Shown one piece after another: positions 1 through 11,846 of a stretch of 64,000 nt of DNA. This DNA comes from an uncultured Pelagibacteraceae bacterium (GTDB lineage: Bacteria > Pseudomonadota > Alphaproteobacteria > Pelagibacterales > Pelagibacteraceae). A program made the translations under genes and the position numbers. The notes under the pieces were generated by a model. The model was not told where the DNA came from. It saw only the letters and a program-made list of their open reading frames with translations, and did no database searches. The stretch lies in assembly GCA_902632445.1 (NCBI GenBank), contig CACPCL010000002.1:1-64000 (forward strand), written 5' to 3'. Each line of letters begins with the position of its first letter. Positions within the stretch are counted from its first letter, which is position 1.

Positions 1-491
1 TTTTCAATTTCGGGCCTAAGAATTTTAATTGCAACTTGTTTTTCTTGTTCTCGGATCTTTATTTTTGCTAAATGAACTTGAGCGATTGATGCTGCCGCTA
101 TTGGATCGCTTATATCCGTAATTTCTTTGTAATAATTTTCACCAATTTCTTTTTTTATAATTTTTTTTGCATCATAAAGATCAAAAGCTGGAACTTTATC
201 TTGAAGTTTTTCTAAATTTTTTGCTAATTCTTCACCGATAATATCTGGTCTTGTCGCTAAGAATTGACCCAACTTTATAAATGTTGTTCCCATTCCTTCT
301 AAGGCAACACAAAGTTTTTCACCAGAAGTTTTTTGATTGTCTAACCTCACTTTGTGGGATCCAATGGAAATAAAATCAAAAAATAAGTTTAAAGATGTTG
401 GCAGTTTATGAATTTCATTAATCGTACCTACTGCCCCTGAAGTAGAAAATTTTCTAGCAATTTGAAATAATTTAAAAATTCTTTTAAACAT
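1..491 (-). CDS. ubiB: UbiB/ABC1-family protein (N-terminal part; truncated by window edge)
   Basis: Reverse translation MFKRIFKLFQIARKFSTSGAVG...GMGTTFIKLGQFLATRPDIIGEELAKNLEKLQDKVPAF...AAASIAQVHLAKI is typical of UbiB; start codon complement cat at 489-491, directly upstream of ubiE. Confidence 0.9.
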   Translation of the reverse strand, partial: MFKRIFKLFQIARKFSTSGAVGTINEIHKLPTSLNLFFDFISIGSHKVRLDNQKTSGEKLCVALEGMGTTFIKLGQFLATRPDIIGEELAKNLEKLQDKVPAFDLYDAKKIIKKEIGENYYKEITDISDPIAAASIAQVHLAKIKIREQEKQVAIKILRPEIE

Positions 492-1196
492 TTAAATTTT
501 CCAACCAGAATGAATAGCAGAAATCCCATTTGATAAATTTCTAAATTCTACATTAGCAAAACCAGATGCCAACATTAATTCTGCTAATTGTTCTTGATTA
601 TAAAATTTATCAATACTTTCCACTAAATATTTATAAGGTTTATCTGATCCCACAACAAATTTTCCTATAGTAGGTATAGCTTTTGAATATCCTTTATAAA
701 ATAAATTTAATAATTCGTTATTAATTTTTGAAAATTCTAAACACATAAAGCGTCCACCAGGTTTTAAAACTCTTAAGGCTTCTTTTAAACCTAAATGTAT
801 ATTAGTTAAATTTCTTATTCCATAGCTTATAGAATAATAGTCGAATGTGTTATCATTGAATGGTAATTTTTCTGCGTTTGCATTTATCCATTTAATAGAC
901 TTCATTTTTTCAAGTTTTTTTTGACCTTCATTTAACATTTCATTATTTGGTTCAACGCAAGTTATTTCTGCAGAACCGTCTGTTTTACGCAAAAATAATT
1001 TTGCTATATCTCCCGTGCCAGATGCCACATCAATCAATTTTGTGTTTTCTTGTGGATTCATCCAATCAATAAATTTTTCTTTCCATATACGATGAATACC
1101 TAGGGACATAATATCATTCATTAAATCGTATTTAGTATGCACCTTAGAAAATACAGAATTGACTAATTTTGCTTTATCTTGAATAGTAGTTTTCAT
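492..1196 (-). CDS. ubiE: Ubiquinone/menaquinone biosynthesis C-methyltransferase
   Basis: VFSKVHTKYDLMNDIMSLGIHRIWKEKFIDWM, DVASGTGDIA SAM motif, YSISYGIRN; next to ubiB. Confidence 0.93.
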   Translation of the reverse strand: MKTTIQDKAKLVNSVFSKVHTKYDLMNDIMSLGIHRIWKEKFIDWMNPQENTKLIDVASGTGDIAKLFLRKTDGSAEITCVEPNNEMLNEGQKKLEKMKSIKWINANAEKLPFNDNTFDYYSISYGIRNLTNIHLGLKEALRVLKPGGRFMCLEFSKINNELLNLFYKGYSKAIPTIGKFVVGSDKPYKYLVESIDKFYNQEQLAELMLASGFANVEFRNLSNGISAIHSGWKI

Positions 1197-1207
1197 AAAA
1201 GAATTAT

Positions 1208-2077
1208 ATGCCAGAATTACCAGAAGTTGAAGTTGTTAAAAGGTCCTTAAAGAAGAAAATTCTAAATTTGATAATTAAAAAAGTAAAGATCAAAGACGAG
1301 AATTTGAGGTATAAGGTGGATAAGGAAAAAATCTTAAAATTATCAGGAAAAAGAATCGAAAAAATTATAAGACGATCTAAGTTTTTAATTTTTGAATTTC
1401 AAAAAAATAATTTCATGCTAACGCACCTCGGTATGACAGGAAAATTTTTTTTTATAGATCAAAAAAATAAGAAATTTAAAACAAGTTTTTATTATAATTT
1501 GAATCATATTAAAGACCAAAAATATGATAGGGTAATATTCTATTTACAAAATAATTACAAATTGATTTACAATGATGTGAGAAAATTTGGTTTTATAAAA
1601 TTATACAATCAAAAAAAATATATAGATAGTAAGCACTTAAAAAATTTGGGTCCAGAACCACTTAAAAAAGGTTTTAATTTTGAGTATTTTAAAAATTATA
1701 TTTCTAATCGTAAAAGAACCATAAAAGATATTTTGATGGATCAAAAATTTGTATCAGGTTTAGGAAATATTTATGTAAATGAAATTCTATTTTTAAGCGG
1801 TATTAAACCGATTAGAAAAGTATCAAGGTTAAAAGATAGAGAAATAAAGAGAATAATCAATAATACTAAAAAAATCTTGCTTAATTCTATAAGATTAGGT
1901 GGATCGTCTATTAAAAATTTTTCTAGTGATGATGGAAAACAGGGTCTCTTTCAACAACATTTTAAAGTATACGCACGAAAAGGTGAAAAGTGTTCTAACA
2001 CAGATTGTAATAAGATAATAATCAAGTCAATAATTGGAAACAGAGCATCTTTTTTTTGTAAAAGTTGCCAAAAATAA
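1208..2077 (+). CDS. mutM: Formamidopyrimidine-DNA glycosylase
   Basis: MPELPEVE N-terminus, DQKFVSGLGNIYVNEILF, C-terminal zinc finger CSNTDCNKIIIKSIIGNRASFFCKSCQK. Confidence 0.95.
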   Translation: MPELPEVEVVKRSLKKKILNLIIKKVKIKDENLRYKVDKEKILKLSGKRIEKIIRRSKFLIFEFQKNNFMLTHLGMTGKFFFIDQKNKKFKTSFYYNLNHIKDQKYDRVIFYLQNNYKLIYNDVRKFGFIKLYNQKKYIDSKHLKNLGPEPLKKGFNFEYFKNYISNRKRTIKDILMDQKFVSGLGNIYVNEILFLSGIKPIRKVSRLKDREIKRIINNTKKILLNSIRLGGSSIKNFSSDDGKQGLFQQHFKVYARKGEKCSNTDCNKIIIKSIIGNRASFFCKSCQK

Positions 2078-2126
2078 CTAATAAAGTTGACCCTAATTAT
2101 ACCTGGATATATACAATTTAAAAAAA

Positions 2127-2387
2127 ATGCCAAACACTAAATCAGCGATCAGAAGAGTTAGAAGGGTAAAAAAACAAACTCAAGTAAATAGGATTAGAAG
2201 AAGTAAGTATAAGAGTGCTATTAAACAAATGGAACAACTCCTTAAAATGAAAGACAAGGAGAAAGCGAAAAAATTCTTTCCAAAATTTCAATCAATTCTA
2301 ATGCAGGTTGCTAAATCTGGAATCGTAAACAAAAAAACTGCATCTAGAAAAATTTCAAAAATTTCAAAAAGATTTAAATCAAAATAA
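2127..2387 (+). CDS. rpsT: 30S ribosomal protein S20
   Basis: MPNTKSAIRRVRRVKKQTQVNRIRRSKYKSAIK, 86 aa. Confidence 0.93.
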   Translation: MPNTKSAIRRVRRVKKQTQVNRIRRSKYKSAIKQMEQLLKMKDKEKAKKFFPKFQSILMQVAKSGIVNKKTASRKISKISKRFKSK

Positions 2388-2592
2388 ACAATCTTCAGTT
2401 GTTAAATAAAAAAAAGAAAACTACATTTAGTTTTACTAAACCAAATATTGTTTCTTTTAAAAGTTGTAAATAAAAAATAAAATTCTATTTTTACGATAAA
2501 CAAAAAAAAAATTTTTTTTTAATTACAACCTCCACATAGTTGCAAATTATTTTAAAAAAGAGTTTAAAGGAAACTCTTTAAGAATTAATTAC

Positions 2593-3981
2593 ATGGATAA
2601 AAATATCAACAAACAAAACGTTTATATTTCTGAAGAAGAAAATACGCTGAACTGGATTGAAATTCAAAGCTCATTTAAAAAATCTTTCGGAAATGAAATT
2701 TACAATAGTTGGTTACAAAAAATATCTTTAGTTAAAGAATACAACGATTATTTGATTCTTGGCGTTCCTACAAGATTCTTTAGGGATTGGATAGTTTCAC
2801 GTTATCTAGACAAGATTTTAGAACAAGTCAAAAGCTTTAAATTAAGTCTCAATAGGATTGAATTTAAAATTATTGAGGAAAATAAGCAAAATCAGGAGCT
2901 TATTAAAATCGATCAGCTTAATAAAGTGACTGAGATAAAAGACTCAATTTTAAATTACAATAGACTTAACCCAAATTTGAACTTTGATAGCTTTATAAAA
3001 GGAAAGAGTAATGAGATTGCTTTATCTTACTCAAAAAAAGTTTGTGACCATGTATCAAGGTATAACCCACTATATATTTGCGGAGGAGTTGGATTGGGGA
3101 AGACACATTTATTGAATGCGATAGGATTAGAGACCCAAAAAGATAATAATGTTATGTTTATCTCTGCAGAAAGGTTTATGTACCACTTCATAAAATCCAT
3201 CAAGAAAAATGATATGGTCAATTTTAAAGATTTTTTTAGAAAATCTTCAGTTTTTATTATTGATGATATTCAGTTTATAAGCGGAAAAGAAAGTCTACAA
3301 GAGGAGTTCTTTCATACTTTTAACAGTTTAATGGAAAAAGGATCGCAGATTATTATTTCTTCTGATAGGCCACCTATGAAACTAGATAGAGTACAAGAGC
3401 GAATAAAATCTAGGTTATCTGGAGGCTTAGTAGTAGATATTGAAGCTCCTGATTTAGATCTTAAAATTAAGATATTGAAAAAAAAAATTGAAGAGATTCA
3501 AAATCAATTTAAAGAGAATATAAATTTAAGTGATGAGGTGATAAATTATATTGCTAGTGAAAGTAAAACAAATATAAGAGAATTGATAGGGGTACTAAAC
3601 AGAGTAATAGCTTTTAGTAGAGTACATAATAAAGTTTTAACCACAGTTGATTGTAAGAATATTTTAAAAGATGTATTTAGCCAAATTAGAGTAATTACAG
3701 TAGATAAAATACAAAATATTGTTTCAAATTATTTTAATATAGCTTTGAGTGATATGCTTTCCCAAAGAAGATCAAGACCATTAGCAAGACCTAGACAAAT
3801 AGCAATGTATCTAGCAAAAAAAATGACATCAAGGTCACTACCGGAAATTGGGAGAAGATTTGCTAACAGAGACCATACAACAGTTATACATGCGGTGAAA
3901 ACAATAACTAGGTTATCAGATCAGGATGATGAGATGAAAAAAAACATTAATCAAATTAAAAGTCTTCTGCTGGAACAGTGA
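2593..3981 (+). CDS. dnaA: Chromosomal replication initiator DnaA
   Basis: GGVGLGKTHLLNAIG Walker A, FIIDDIQFISGKE, C-terminal RPLARPRQIAMYLAKKMTSRSLPEIGRRFANRDHTTVIHAVKTI. Confidence 0.97.
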   Translation: MDKNINKQNVYISEEENTLNWIEIQSSFKKSFGNEIYNSWLQKISLVKEYNDYLILGVPTRFFRDWIVSRYLDKILEQVKSFKLSLNRIEFKIIEENKQNQELIKIDQLNKVTEIKDSILNYNRLNPNLNFDSFIKGKSNEIALSYSKKVCDHVSRYNPLYICGGVGLGKTHLLNAIGLETQKDNNVMFISAERFMYHFIKSIKKNDMVNFKDFFRKSSVFIIDDIQFISGKESLQEEFFHTFNSLMEKGSQIIISSDRPPMKLDRVQERIKSRLSGGLVVDIEAPDLDLKIKILKKKIEEIQNQFKENINLSDEVINYIASESKTNIRELIGVLNRVIAFSRVHNKVLTTVDCKNILKDVFSQIRVITVDKIQNIVSNYFNIALSDMLSQRRSRPLARPRQIAMYLAKKMTSRSLPEIGRRFANRDHTTVIHAVKTITRLSDQDDEMKKNINQIKSLLLEQ

Positions 3982-3985
3982 AGAA

Positions 3986-5101
3986 ATGCAATTTATAGTC
4001 AAAAGAGATATTCTACTTAAGTCATTAAATTTTGTTCAAGGAGTTGTTGAAAAAAAAAATACTTTACCTATTTTATCTAATGTACTTCTTCAACTTAAAG
4101 AAAAAAAACTAACCATTGTTGCTACAGACTTAGATATTGTTTTTTATGACGAAATAGAAGATGTCAAAGTTCTAAAGGAAGGTAGCACTACTACCTCAGC
4201 TGCAATTCTGTATGATATTTTAAGAAAAATTTCGTCAAACTCAGAATTGAATTTTGATTTAAAAAATGAAAATAAACTTAGCTTAAAAAGCGATAATTCT
4301 GACTTCAATCTTTTATGTTTACCAACAGATAATTTTCCAACTTTTTCCGATGAATTTGAAGGTCAAGAAATCGAATTGAATAACAAAAATTTTTTAAAAC
4401 TTTTGAATAAAACAAGAATTTCTATTTCAAATGATGATACAAGGCATTATTTAAATGGTATTTATCTTCACATAACAGAAGCGCATGGTAGGCATTTTTT
4501 GACAGGAGTAGCTACTGACAGTCATAGGTTATCTTCTAGCAGTCTTGAAGTTCAAAAAATTAACGATTTTACATCTCTTATATTACCTAGGAAAACAGTG
4601 TTTCAATTATGCTCTTTACTATCAGAAATACAAAATAAACTGACATTACAAACTAGTGAAAATAAAATTAAATTTACATTGGGAAAAGTAAAGCTTATTT
4701 CAAAAATAATAGATGGTAAATTTCCTGATTATAAAAAGGTAGTCCCGACTACAAATGATAAAACTTTGGTAGTATCTTCAAAAGATTTTATTAATTCAAT
4801 AGAGCGAGTTGCAAGTGTTTCATTAGATAGAAAGGAAGGAGTAAAACTTTCAATAAGCAAAGATAATATTCAGCTATCCGTCAATAGTGCTAATTCTGGT
4901 GAGGGAAATGAAAAAATTAAAGCTGACTTTAGTTCTGATAGATTAAATATTAGTTTTAATTCCAAATATCTTATAGATATAGCTTCTGAAGTTGAAGACA
5001 ACAAACTTAAAATGAACTTGAAAGACTCTGTTTCTCCAGTATTGATAGAAGATAGTTCTGATAAAAATAGCTATTACGTTATAATGCCAATGAAAATCTA
5101 A
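3986..5101 (+). CDS. dnaN: DNA polymerase III beta sliding clamp
   Basis: MQFIVKRDILLKSLNFVQGVVEKKNTLPILSNVLL, C-terminal YYVIMPMKI. Confidence 0.95.
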   Translation: MQFIVKRDILLKSLNFVQGVVEKKNTLPILSNVLLQLKEKKLTIVATDLDIVFYDEIEDVKVLKEGSTTTSAAILYDILRKISSNSELNFDLKNENKLSLKSDNSDFNLLCLPTDNFPTFSDEFEGQEIELNNKNFLKLLNKTRISISNDDTRHYLNGIYLHITEAHGRHFLTGVATDSHRLSSSSLEVQKINDFTSLILPRKTVFQLCSLLSEIQNKLTLQTSENKIKFTLGKVKLISKIIDGKFPDYKKVVPTTNDKTLVVSSKDFINSIERVASVSLDRKEGVKLSISKDNIQLSVNSANSGEGNEKIKADFSSDRLNISFNSKYLIDIASEVEDNKLKMNLKDSVSPVLIEDSSDKNSYYVIMPMKI

Positions 5102-5166
5102 AATTTAATAAAATTAGAAAATTTATTTATTTTAGCCTTAAAACTGTTGATATAGAATAATTCTAG

Positions 5167-7296
<2,130 letters not shown>

Positions 7297-7301
7297 AAAT
7301 A

Positions 7302-8585
7302 ATGAATTTTTCCACTCTTTTCAGAACAAAAGAGAATTTAAGCCTAGATAAAAATACATTAACAATTCTTAGATATATAGCCATAATAGGTCAGATTTTA
7401 GCTATAAGTATAGTTTTTTATTATTTAAATTTACCATTCCCAATAAAAGAAAGTTATTTGATCATTTCACTTGGTTTAGTCACAAACTTATATCTTCAAT
7501 TTGGTATTAAAATCAATCAACTAAAAGATTTCTATGCCGCTCCATTCCTATTGTACGATTTAATACAATTGAGCGCTCTTCTTTATTTGACAGGAGGAAT
7601 TTTTAATCCATTCTCATTCTTATTAGTGATACCAGCTATTGTATCTTCAACATTTCTAAGTATGGGGATTACAATTATTTTAGGTTTGATAACATCGATT
7701 CTTTTATTTCTTTTGTCTTTTTATTATTTACCACTACCAGGCATAGACTTTATGAGTTTTCCTGAAATTTATAAAACTGGGATACTAATCTCAATATTAA
7801 TAGGATTAATTTTTTTAAGTTATTTCGGTATTCGTTTTGCTGGTGAAAAAAAAAAAACAGAAGAAGCTTTCAAAAAACTTCAAGAGGTAATTTACAAAGA
7901 GTATGAGTTAGAGTCTTTAGGGGGGCAAGCAGCTGCAGCGGCACATTCGCTTGGAACACCTTTAGCTACAATAAGTGTAGTTGCAAAAGAATTAAAAAAA
8001 GAAATCGGAGATAACAATGATCTTTCAAAGGATATAGATCTATTAATAAGCCAATCCAAAAGATGTAGTGAAATCTTAAAAAGAATTTCTAAAAAACAAA
8101 TTGAAGAAGATAAATTTTTTAGCTCAACAAAATTGGAAAATTTACTTGAGGAAATTATAAATTCTTTTAAAGAAACTTCTTCTAAAGAAATTACCTTAGT
8201 ATCTGAAAATGATAGAAATAAAATTGATATTCAAAGATCGGCAGAAATGATCTACGGTTTAAGAAATTTCATTGGTAACGCAATTAAATTTTCAAAAAGC
8301 AAAGTAAATATTTTTCTTATCAGCAATGATAAAGAAATTAAAATCATTGTAAATGATGACGGGCCAGGATTTCCAAAGGACATAATTGAGAAATTGGGTG
8401 AACCTTATATAAAATCTAGATCATTAGAATTGAATTCAAACTCAGGTCTAGGCCTTGGAACTTTCTTAGGTAAAACTTTATTAGAAAGACAAAATGCCAA
8501 ATTATTGTTCAAAGACGACAAAAATTTAGGTGGTGCTTCTGTCGTGATTATTTGGTCACCAAAAAATATTTTGCTTAATGCTTAA
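7302..8585 (+). CDS. regB: Redox-type sensor histidine kinase, RegB/PrrB/ActS family
   Basis: Multi-TM N-terminus with GGIFNPFSF heptapeptide, H-box GGQAAAAAHSLGTPLATISV, ATPase DDGPGFP...GLGLGTFLGKTLLER. Confidence 0.85.
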   Translation: MNFSTLFRTKENLSLDKNTLTILRYIAIIGQILAISIVFYYLNLPFPIKESYLIISLGLVTNLYLQFGIKINQLKDFYAAPFLLYDLIQLSALLYLTGGIFNPFSFLLVIPAIVSSTFLSMGITIILGLITSILLFLLSFYYLPLPGIDFMSFPEIYKTGILISILIGLIFLSYFGIRFAGEKKKTEEAFKKLQEVIYKEYELESLGGQAAAAAHSLGTPLATISVVAKELKKEIGDNNDLSKDIDLLISQSKRCSEILKRISKKQIEEDKFFSSTKLENLLEEIINSFKETSSKEITLVSENDRNKIDIQRSAEMIYGLRNFIGNAIKFSKSKVNIFLISNDKEIKIIVNDDGPGFPKDIIEKLGEPYIKSRSLELNSNSGLGLGTFLGKTLLERQNAKLLFKDDKNLGGASVVIIWSPKNILLNA

Positions 8586-9456
8586 ATTCAAAAGAATAAG
8601 CAAGTATCTTATAAGCTAATTTTGCTACCAAAAAATTATATGAATCGAATTTTTTTATTGGAGCGAGTTCGTTAATGTCTGCACCAACTACATTTGATAT
8701 TTGACAGACTTTCTTAATTATAGGTAAAACTTCATCCCAAAATAACCCACCTGGCTCGGGGGTTCCTGTTGCTGGCATAATACTCGAGTCAAAACTATCT
8801 ACATCAAAAGTTATATAAACATGCTTATTTTCAAATAAGTTGTTTAACTTTTCTAGATCCCAATTTTTTTTATCTTTAGCCCAAAAAATTTCTATTCTAT
8901 CCTTATTCTTATTATAAAAATCCATTTCAGTTTTTGAGAGATTTCTAATTCCAAAAGACACAACTTTTAAATTTTTAAAATCAAGGCATCTTTTAATTGC
9001 TGATGCATGAGAGAACCTCTCTCCTTGATAGCTTTCTCTTAGATCAGCATGAGCATCAAAATGAAGTAGGATTAATTCTTTATGTTTTTTAACAAATGGT
9101 TTAATAGAACCTGGTGTAATAGAGTGCTCTCCTCCTAAGATTAGCGGAAATTTCTTCTCAGTTAGTATCTTTTCATTAATTTTGGATAATTGATTTAAAG
9201 CATCATTTAATTTACTTTTTATCTTAAAAGGTTTTAAAGTTTGAATACCAATTTCTTTGTAAGGTTCTTTATTCAATTCTTCATCAAATAATTCAACTTG
9301 ATGAGAAGCTTTAATTATTTCTCGCGGTCCATTCTTAGTTCCACTTCCGTAGCTTACTGTTTTTTCTAAACCAAACGGAACTATAACTACTTTAGGCTCA
9401 GATTTATGTGTTACATCGATTCCTAAAAATCCCTTTTTCTTGTCTAAATAACTCAT
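8575..9456 (-). CDS. speB: Agmatinase/ureohydrolase family protein
   Basis: LILGGEHSITPGSIK, LLHFDAHADLRESYQGERFSHA, YITFDVDSFDSSIMPATGTPEPGG metal-binding motifs. Confidence 0.88.
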   Translation of the reverse strand: MSYLDKKKGFLGIDVTHKSEPKVVIVPFGLEKTVSYGSGTKNGPREIIKASHQVELFDEELNKEPYKEIGIQTLKPFKIKSKLNDALNQLSKINEKILTEKKFPLILGGEHSITPGSIKPFVKKHKELILLHFDAHADLRESYQGERFSHASAIKRCLDFKNLKVVSFGIRNLSKTEMDFYNKNKDRIEIFWAKDKKNWDLEKLNNLFENKHVYITFDVDSFDSSIMPATGTPEPGGLFWDEVLPIIKKVCQISNVVGADINELAPIKKFDSYNFLVAKLAYKILAYSFEFKH

Positions 9457-10506
9457 TTAAGAATCAAAAATTTGTGAAAAATTTCTTTTTGCTCTCTTTT
9501 TCCAATTTGATCTGTGATACGCATCACTCGCAATTAACGGTAATACACTCGTAGCCTCAGCAAATACCATTTGCTCTTTTGTAACATCAACTTTACCCCA
9601 AGAGCTGGCCTCTTTTAATGTAGAGCTGCTGCAAGCGCCATCTCTAGTATCAGCTACAGTAATTTGTATAGCATATTTATGCATATCAACCTTTTTGCCT
9701 AATAACTCTGCACAAACTACAGTATCTTGAATGAAGTTTTTAGGCACTCCTCCTCCAACCATTAGAAGCCCTGATTGCTTCGACTGAAGCTTAATTTCAG
9801 TTAACTCTCTAAATTCCCTAATAGAATCAATTACAACGTGTTTATCAGGATTTTTTTCTTGATGCATTACAAGACCAAATCCTGCAGAGCTATCAGTGAA
9901 AGCTGGGCAAAATATTGGAACATTATTGTCGTACGCAGTCTCTATTAAAGAACCTTTTTTTTTAGAATTAGATTTAAGATATTTTCCTAACTCTAATATA
10001 AATTCTCTTGAGGTGTAAGTTTTAGGTTTTAATGTATCTGCAATATCACAAATAGTTTGGTCACAAGCTTGTAACTCTTCCTCGTCTATATAGGTATCAT
10101 AGATTCTATCTATATAATTGTTTCTTAGCTCAGCGTCATCCTGAAATTGAGATCCTTGATAATGCTTGAATCCTAAAGCTTCAAAAAAATCCATATCAAT
10201 GATAGAGGCGCCAGTGGCCACAATTGCATCAACCATATTGTGTTTAACTAAATCAGTGTAAAGGTTCATACATCCCCCTGCTGAAGTCGAGCCTGCTAAT
10301 GTTAAAAAAATTGAACAATCTTTATCTGCAAGCATTTCATTATAAATTGATGCTGCTCTAGCTGTATCTCTGGAGGTGAATGACATTTTACTCATTCCAT
10401 CAATTATCTTACGAGCATCAAAAGATTTAATATCGATATGCTCAACAGGAGAGTTAAGAAGAGATTTTTTATTGTGTCCGATATTTGGACTATTTTTTTT
10501 GCTCAT
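9457..10506 (-). CDS. Deoxyhypusine synthase-family protein (bacterial; probable polyamine enzyme)
   Basis: LTLAGSTSAGGCMNLYTDLV, MVGGGVPKNFIQDT, KYAIQITVADTRDGACSSSTLKEASSWGK (SWGK lysine motif retained). Confidence 0.88.
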   Translation of the reverse strand: MSKKNSPNIGHNKKSLLNSPVEHIDIKSFDARKIIDGMSKMSFTSRDTARAASIYNEMLADKDCSIFLTLAGSTSAGGCMNLYTDLVKHNMVDAIVATGASIIDMDFFEALGFKHYQGSQFQDDAELRNNYIDRIYDTYIDEEELQACDQTICDIADTLKPKTYTSREFILELGKYLKSNSKKKGSLIETAYDNNVPIFCPAFTDSSAGFGLVMHQEKNPDKHVVIDSIREFRELTEIKLQSKQSGLLMVGGGVPKNFIQDTVVCAELLGKKVDMHKYAIQITVADTRDGACSSSTLKEASSWGKVDVTKEQMVFAEATSVLPLIASDAYHRSNWKKRAKRNFSQIFDS

Positions 10507-11687
10507 TAAGCTACTAAAGAACCAACTTTATCATTTGTATTATCGTACATAGATATAATTGGTTTGTCACTTAATTCGTGAATTTCATTTGAGAAAAAAC
10601 CGTTGAACTTAGTTCTGAAAGTAAGACTGTATGCGCCTAGCTGACCTAACTCTATATAATCACCTTCTTTAATATTATTTGGTAACAAAAATGGTCCTTT
10701 CATATAATCTAATCCATCACAAGTAGGTCCAAAAAAACTAAAAGCAGTCAATTTCTTAGACTGAACTCTGCCATCTGTAATCATTTTTGAAGGTAAAACA
10801 AAATTTGGCCCACCAGCGTCAAATAAAGATCCATATGTTCCGTCATTGATATAAAGACTATTTTTTTTTCTTAGAATAACTTTTACAATTGTCGATCCAC
10901 TTTCAGCTACTAGAGATCTTCCTGGTTCACAGATTATCTCAGGTATTTTATCGAATTTTAAATTATTTATTTCTTTTTTAATTTCATCCATATAATTTAT
11001 TAATGGTTCAGGGTTAAGGTCTGGATAAATAGAAGGGAAACCTCCACCAACATTAATTATATCAGGAACTATTTTTGTTTTTTTTACAATATTTCCTATT
11101 TCACGAATACCTTTAGAGTAGGAAATTTTATGCATACATTGAGAGCCAACATGAAAACTTATTCCAAGTTTTTTTGAATGCTCTTTACATAATCTTACCA
11201 AACCCAATGCTTCAGATGGAAGAGCTCCAAATTTTCTAGATAGATCTATTTCTGCATGTTCATTTGAAATCGCAATTCTTACAAACAACTCTAAATCTTT
11301 TGCTTGATTAGTTGCATCTAATATTTTTCTTAATTCATCTTTACTATCCAGAGAAAAACTTTTTACACCGTATTCAAAGTAGGCTGATGAAATACTTTCT
11401 TTACTTTTAATCGTATGCATGAAGTGTAATTTCGCTTCCGATTTTATTTTCTTTATAAGTTTTATTTCATTTATAGAGGCAACATCAAATTCATTAATAC
11501 CGTTATTAATAATTTGTTTTATAATTTTTTCATTTGGATTTGTTTTTACGGCGTAAAGTATCTTTCCTGGAAAATTTTCTTTAAAAAATTTTACGGATTT
11601 TTTAATCTCGTTTAGCCGTATACAATATACGGGGTAATCTGGTTTTAATGAGCTAACTAATTCGTTAGCTGTTTTAAATTTTCCCAT
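10506..11687 (-). CDS. PLP-dependent ornithine decarboxylase-family (fold III) protein
   Basis: YAVKTNPNEKIIKQI, FDVASINEI, FHVGSQC, INVGGGFPSIYP, CEPGRSLVAESG, FFGPTCDGLDYM. Confidence 0.88.
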   Translation of the reverse strand: MGKFKTANELVSSLKPDYPVYCIRLNEIKKSVKFFKENFPGKILYAVKTNPNEKIIKQIINNGINEFDVASINEIKLIKKIKSEAKLHFMHTIKSKESISSAYFEYGVKSFSLDSKDELRKILDATNQAKDLELFVRIAISNEHAEIDLSRKFGALPSEALGLVRLCKEHSKKLGISFHVGSQCMHKISYSKGIREIGNIVKKTKIVPDIINVGGGFPSIYPDLNPEPLINYMDEIKKEINNLKFDKIPEIICEPGRSLVAESGSTIVKVILRKKNSLYINDGTYGSLFDAGGPNFVLPSKMITDGRVQSKKLTAFSFFGPTCDGLDYMKGPFLLPNNIKEGDYIELGQLGAYSLTFRTKFNGFFSNEIHELSDKPIISMYDNTNDKVGSLVA

Positions 11688-11846
11688 TTCATGTGTCCCT
11701 CGTTAATTTACACAAAGGTTTTTTAAAAAATTTAATAAAAAAAACCCTATTTATTTTGCGTTTAAGGTTTTTTTCACTTTATGTAAAGAAAAAAAGGACA
11801 TTTTTGGCGTGTTGAAATTTTGTTAACAGTACCCATATGAGGTCTT

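Noticed and set aside
1951-2133. Antisense ORF of 60 aa opposite mutM; similar antisense ORFs at 3027-3221, 5652-5882, 6675-6860, 17286-17504, 19826-20017, 25479-25670, 26454-26681, 27130-27354, 37118-37399, 56563-56784, 59507-59689, 62078-62416
   Set aside because: Low-complexity shadow ORFs opposite clearly conserved genes, with no domain signature.
2388-2592. Possible oriC next to dnaA
   Set aside because: I could not find DnaA boxes (TTATNCACA or complement); gene context alone is not sufficient.
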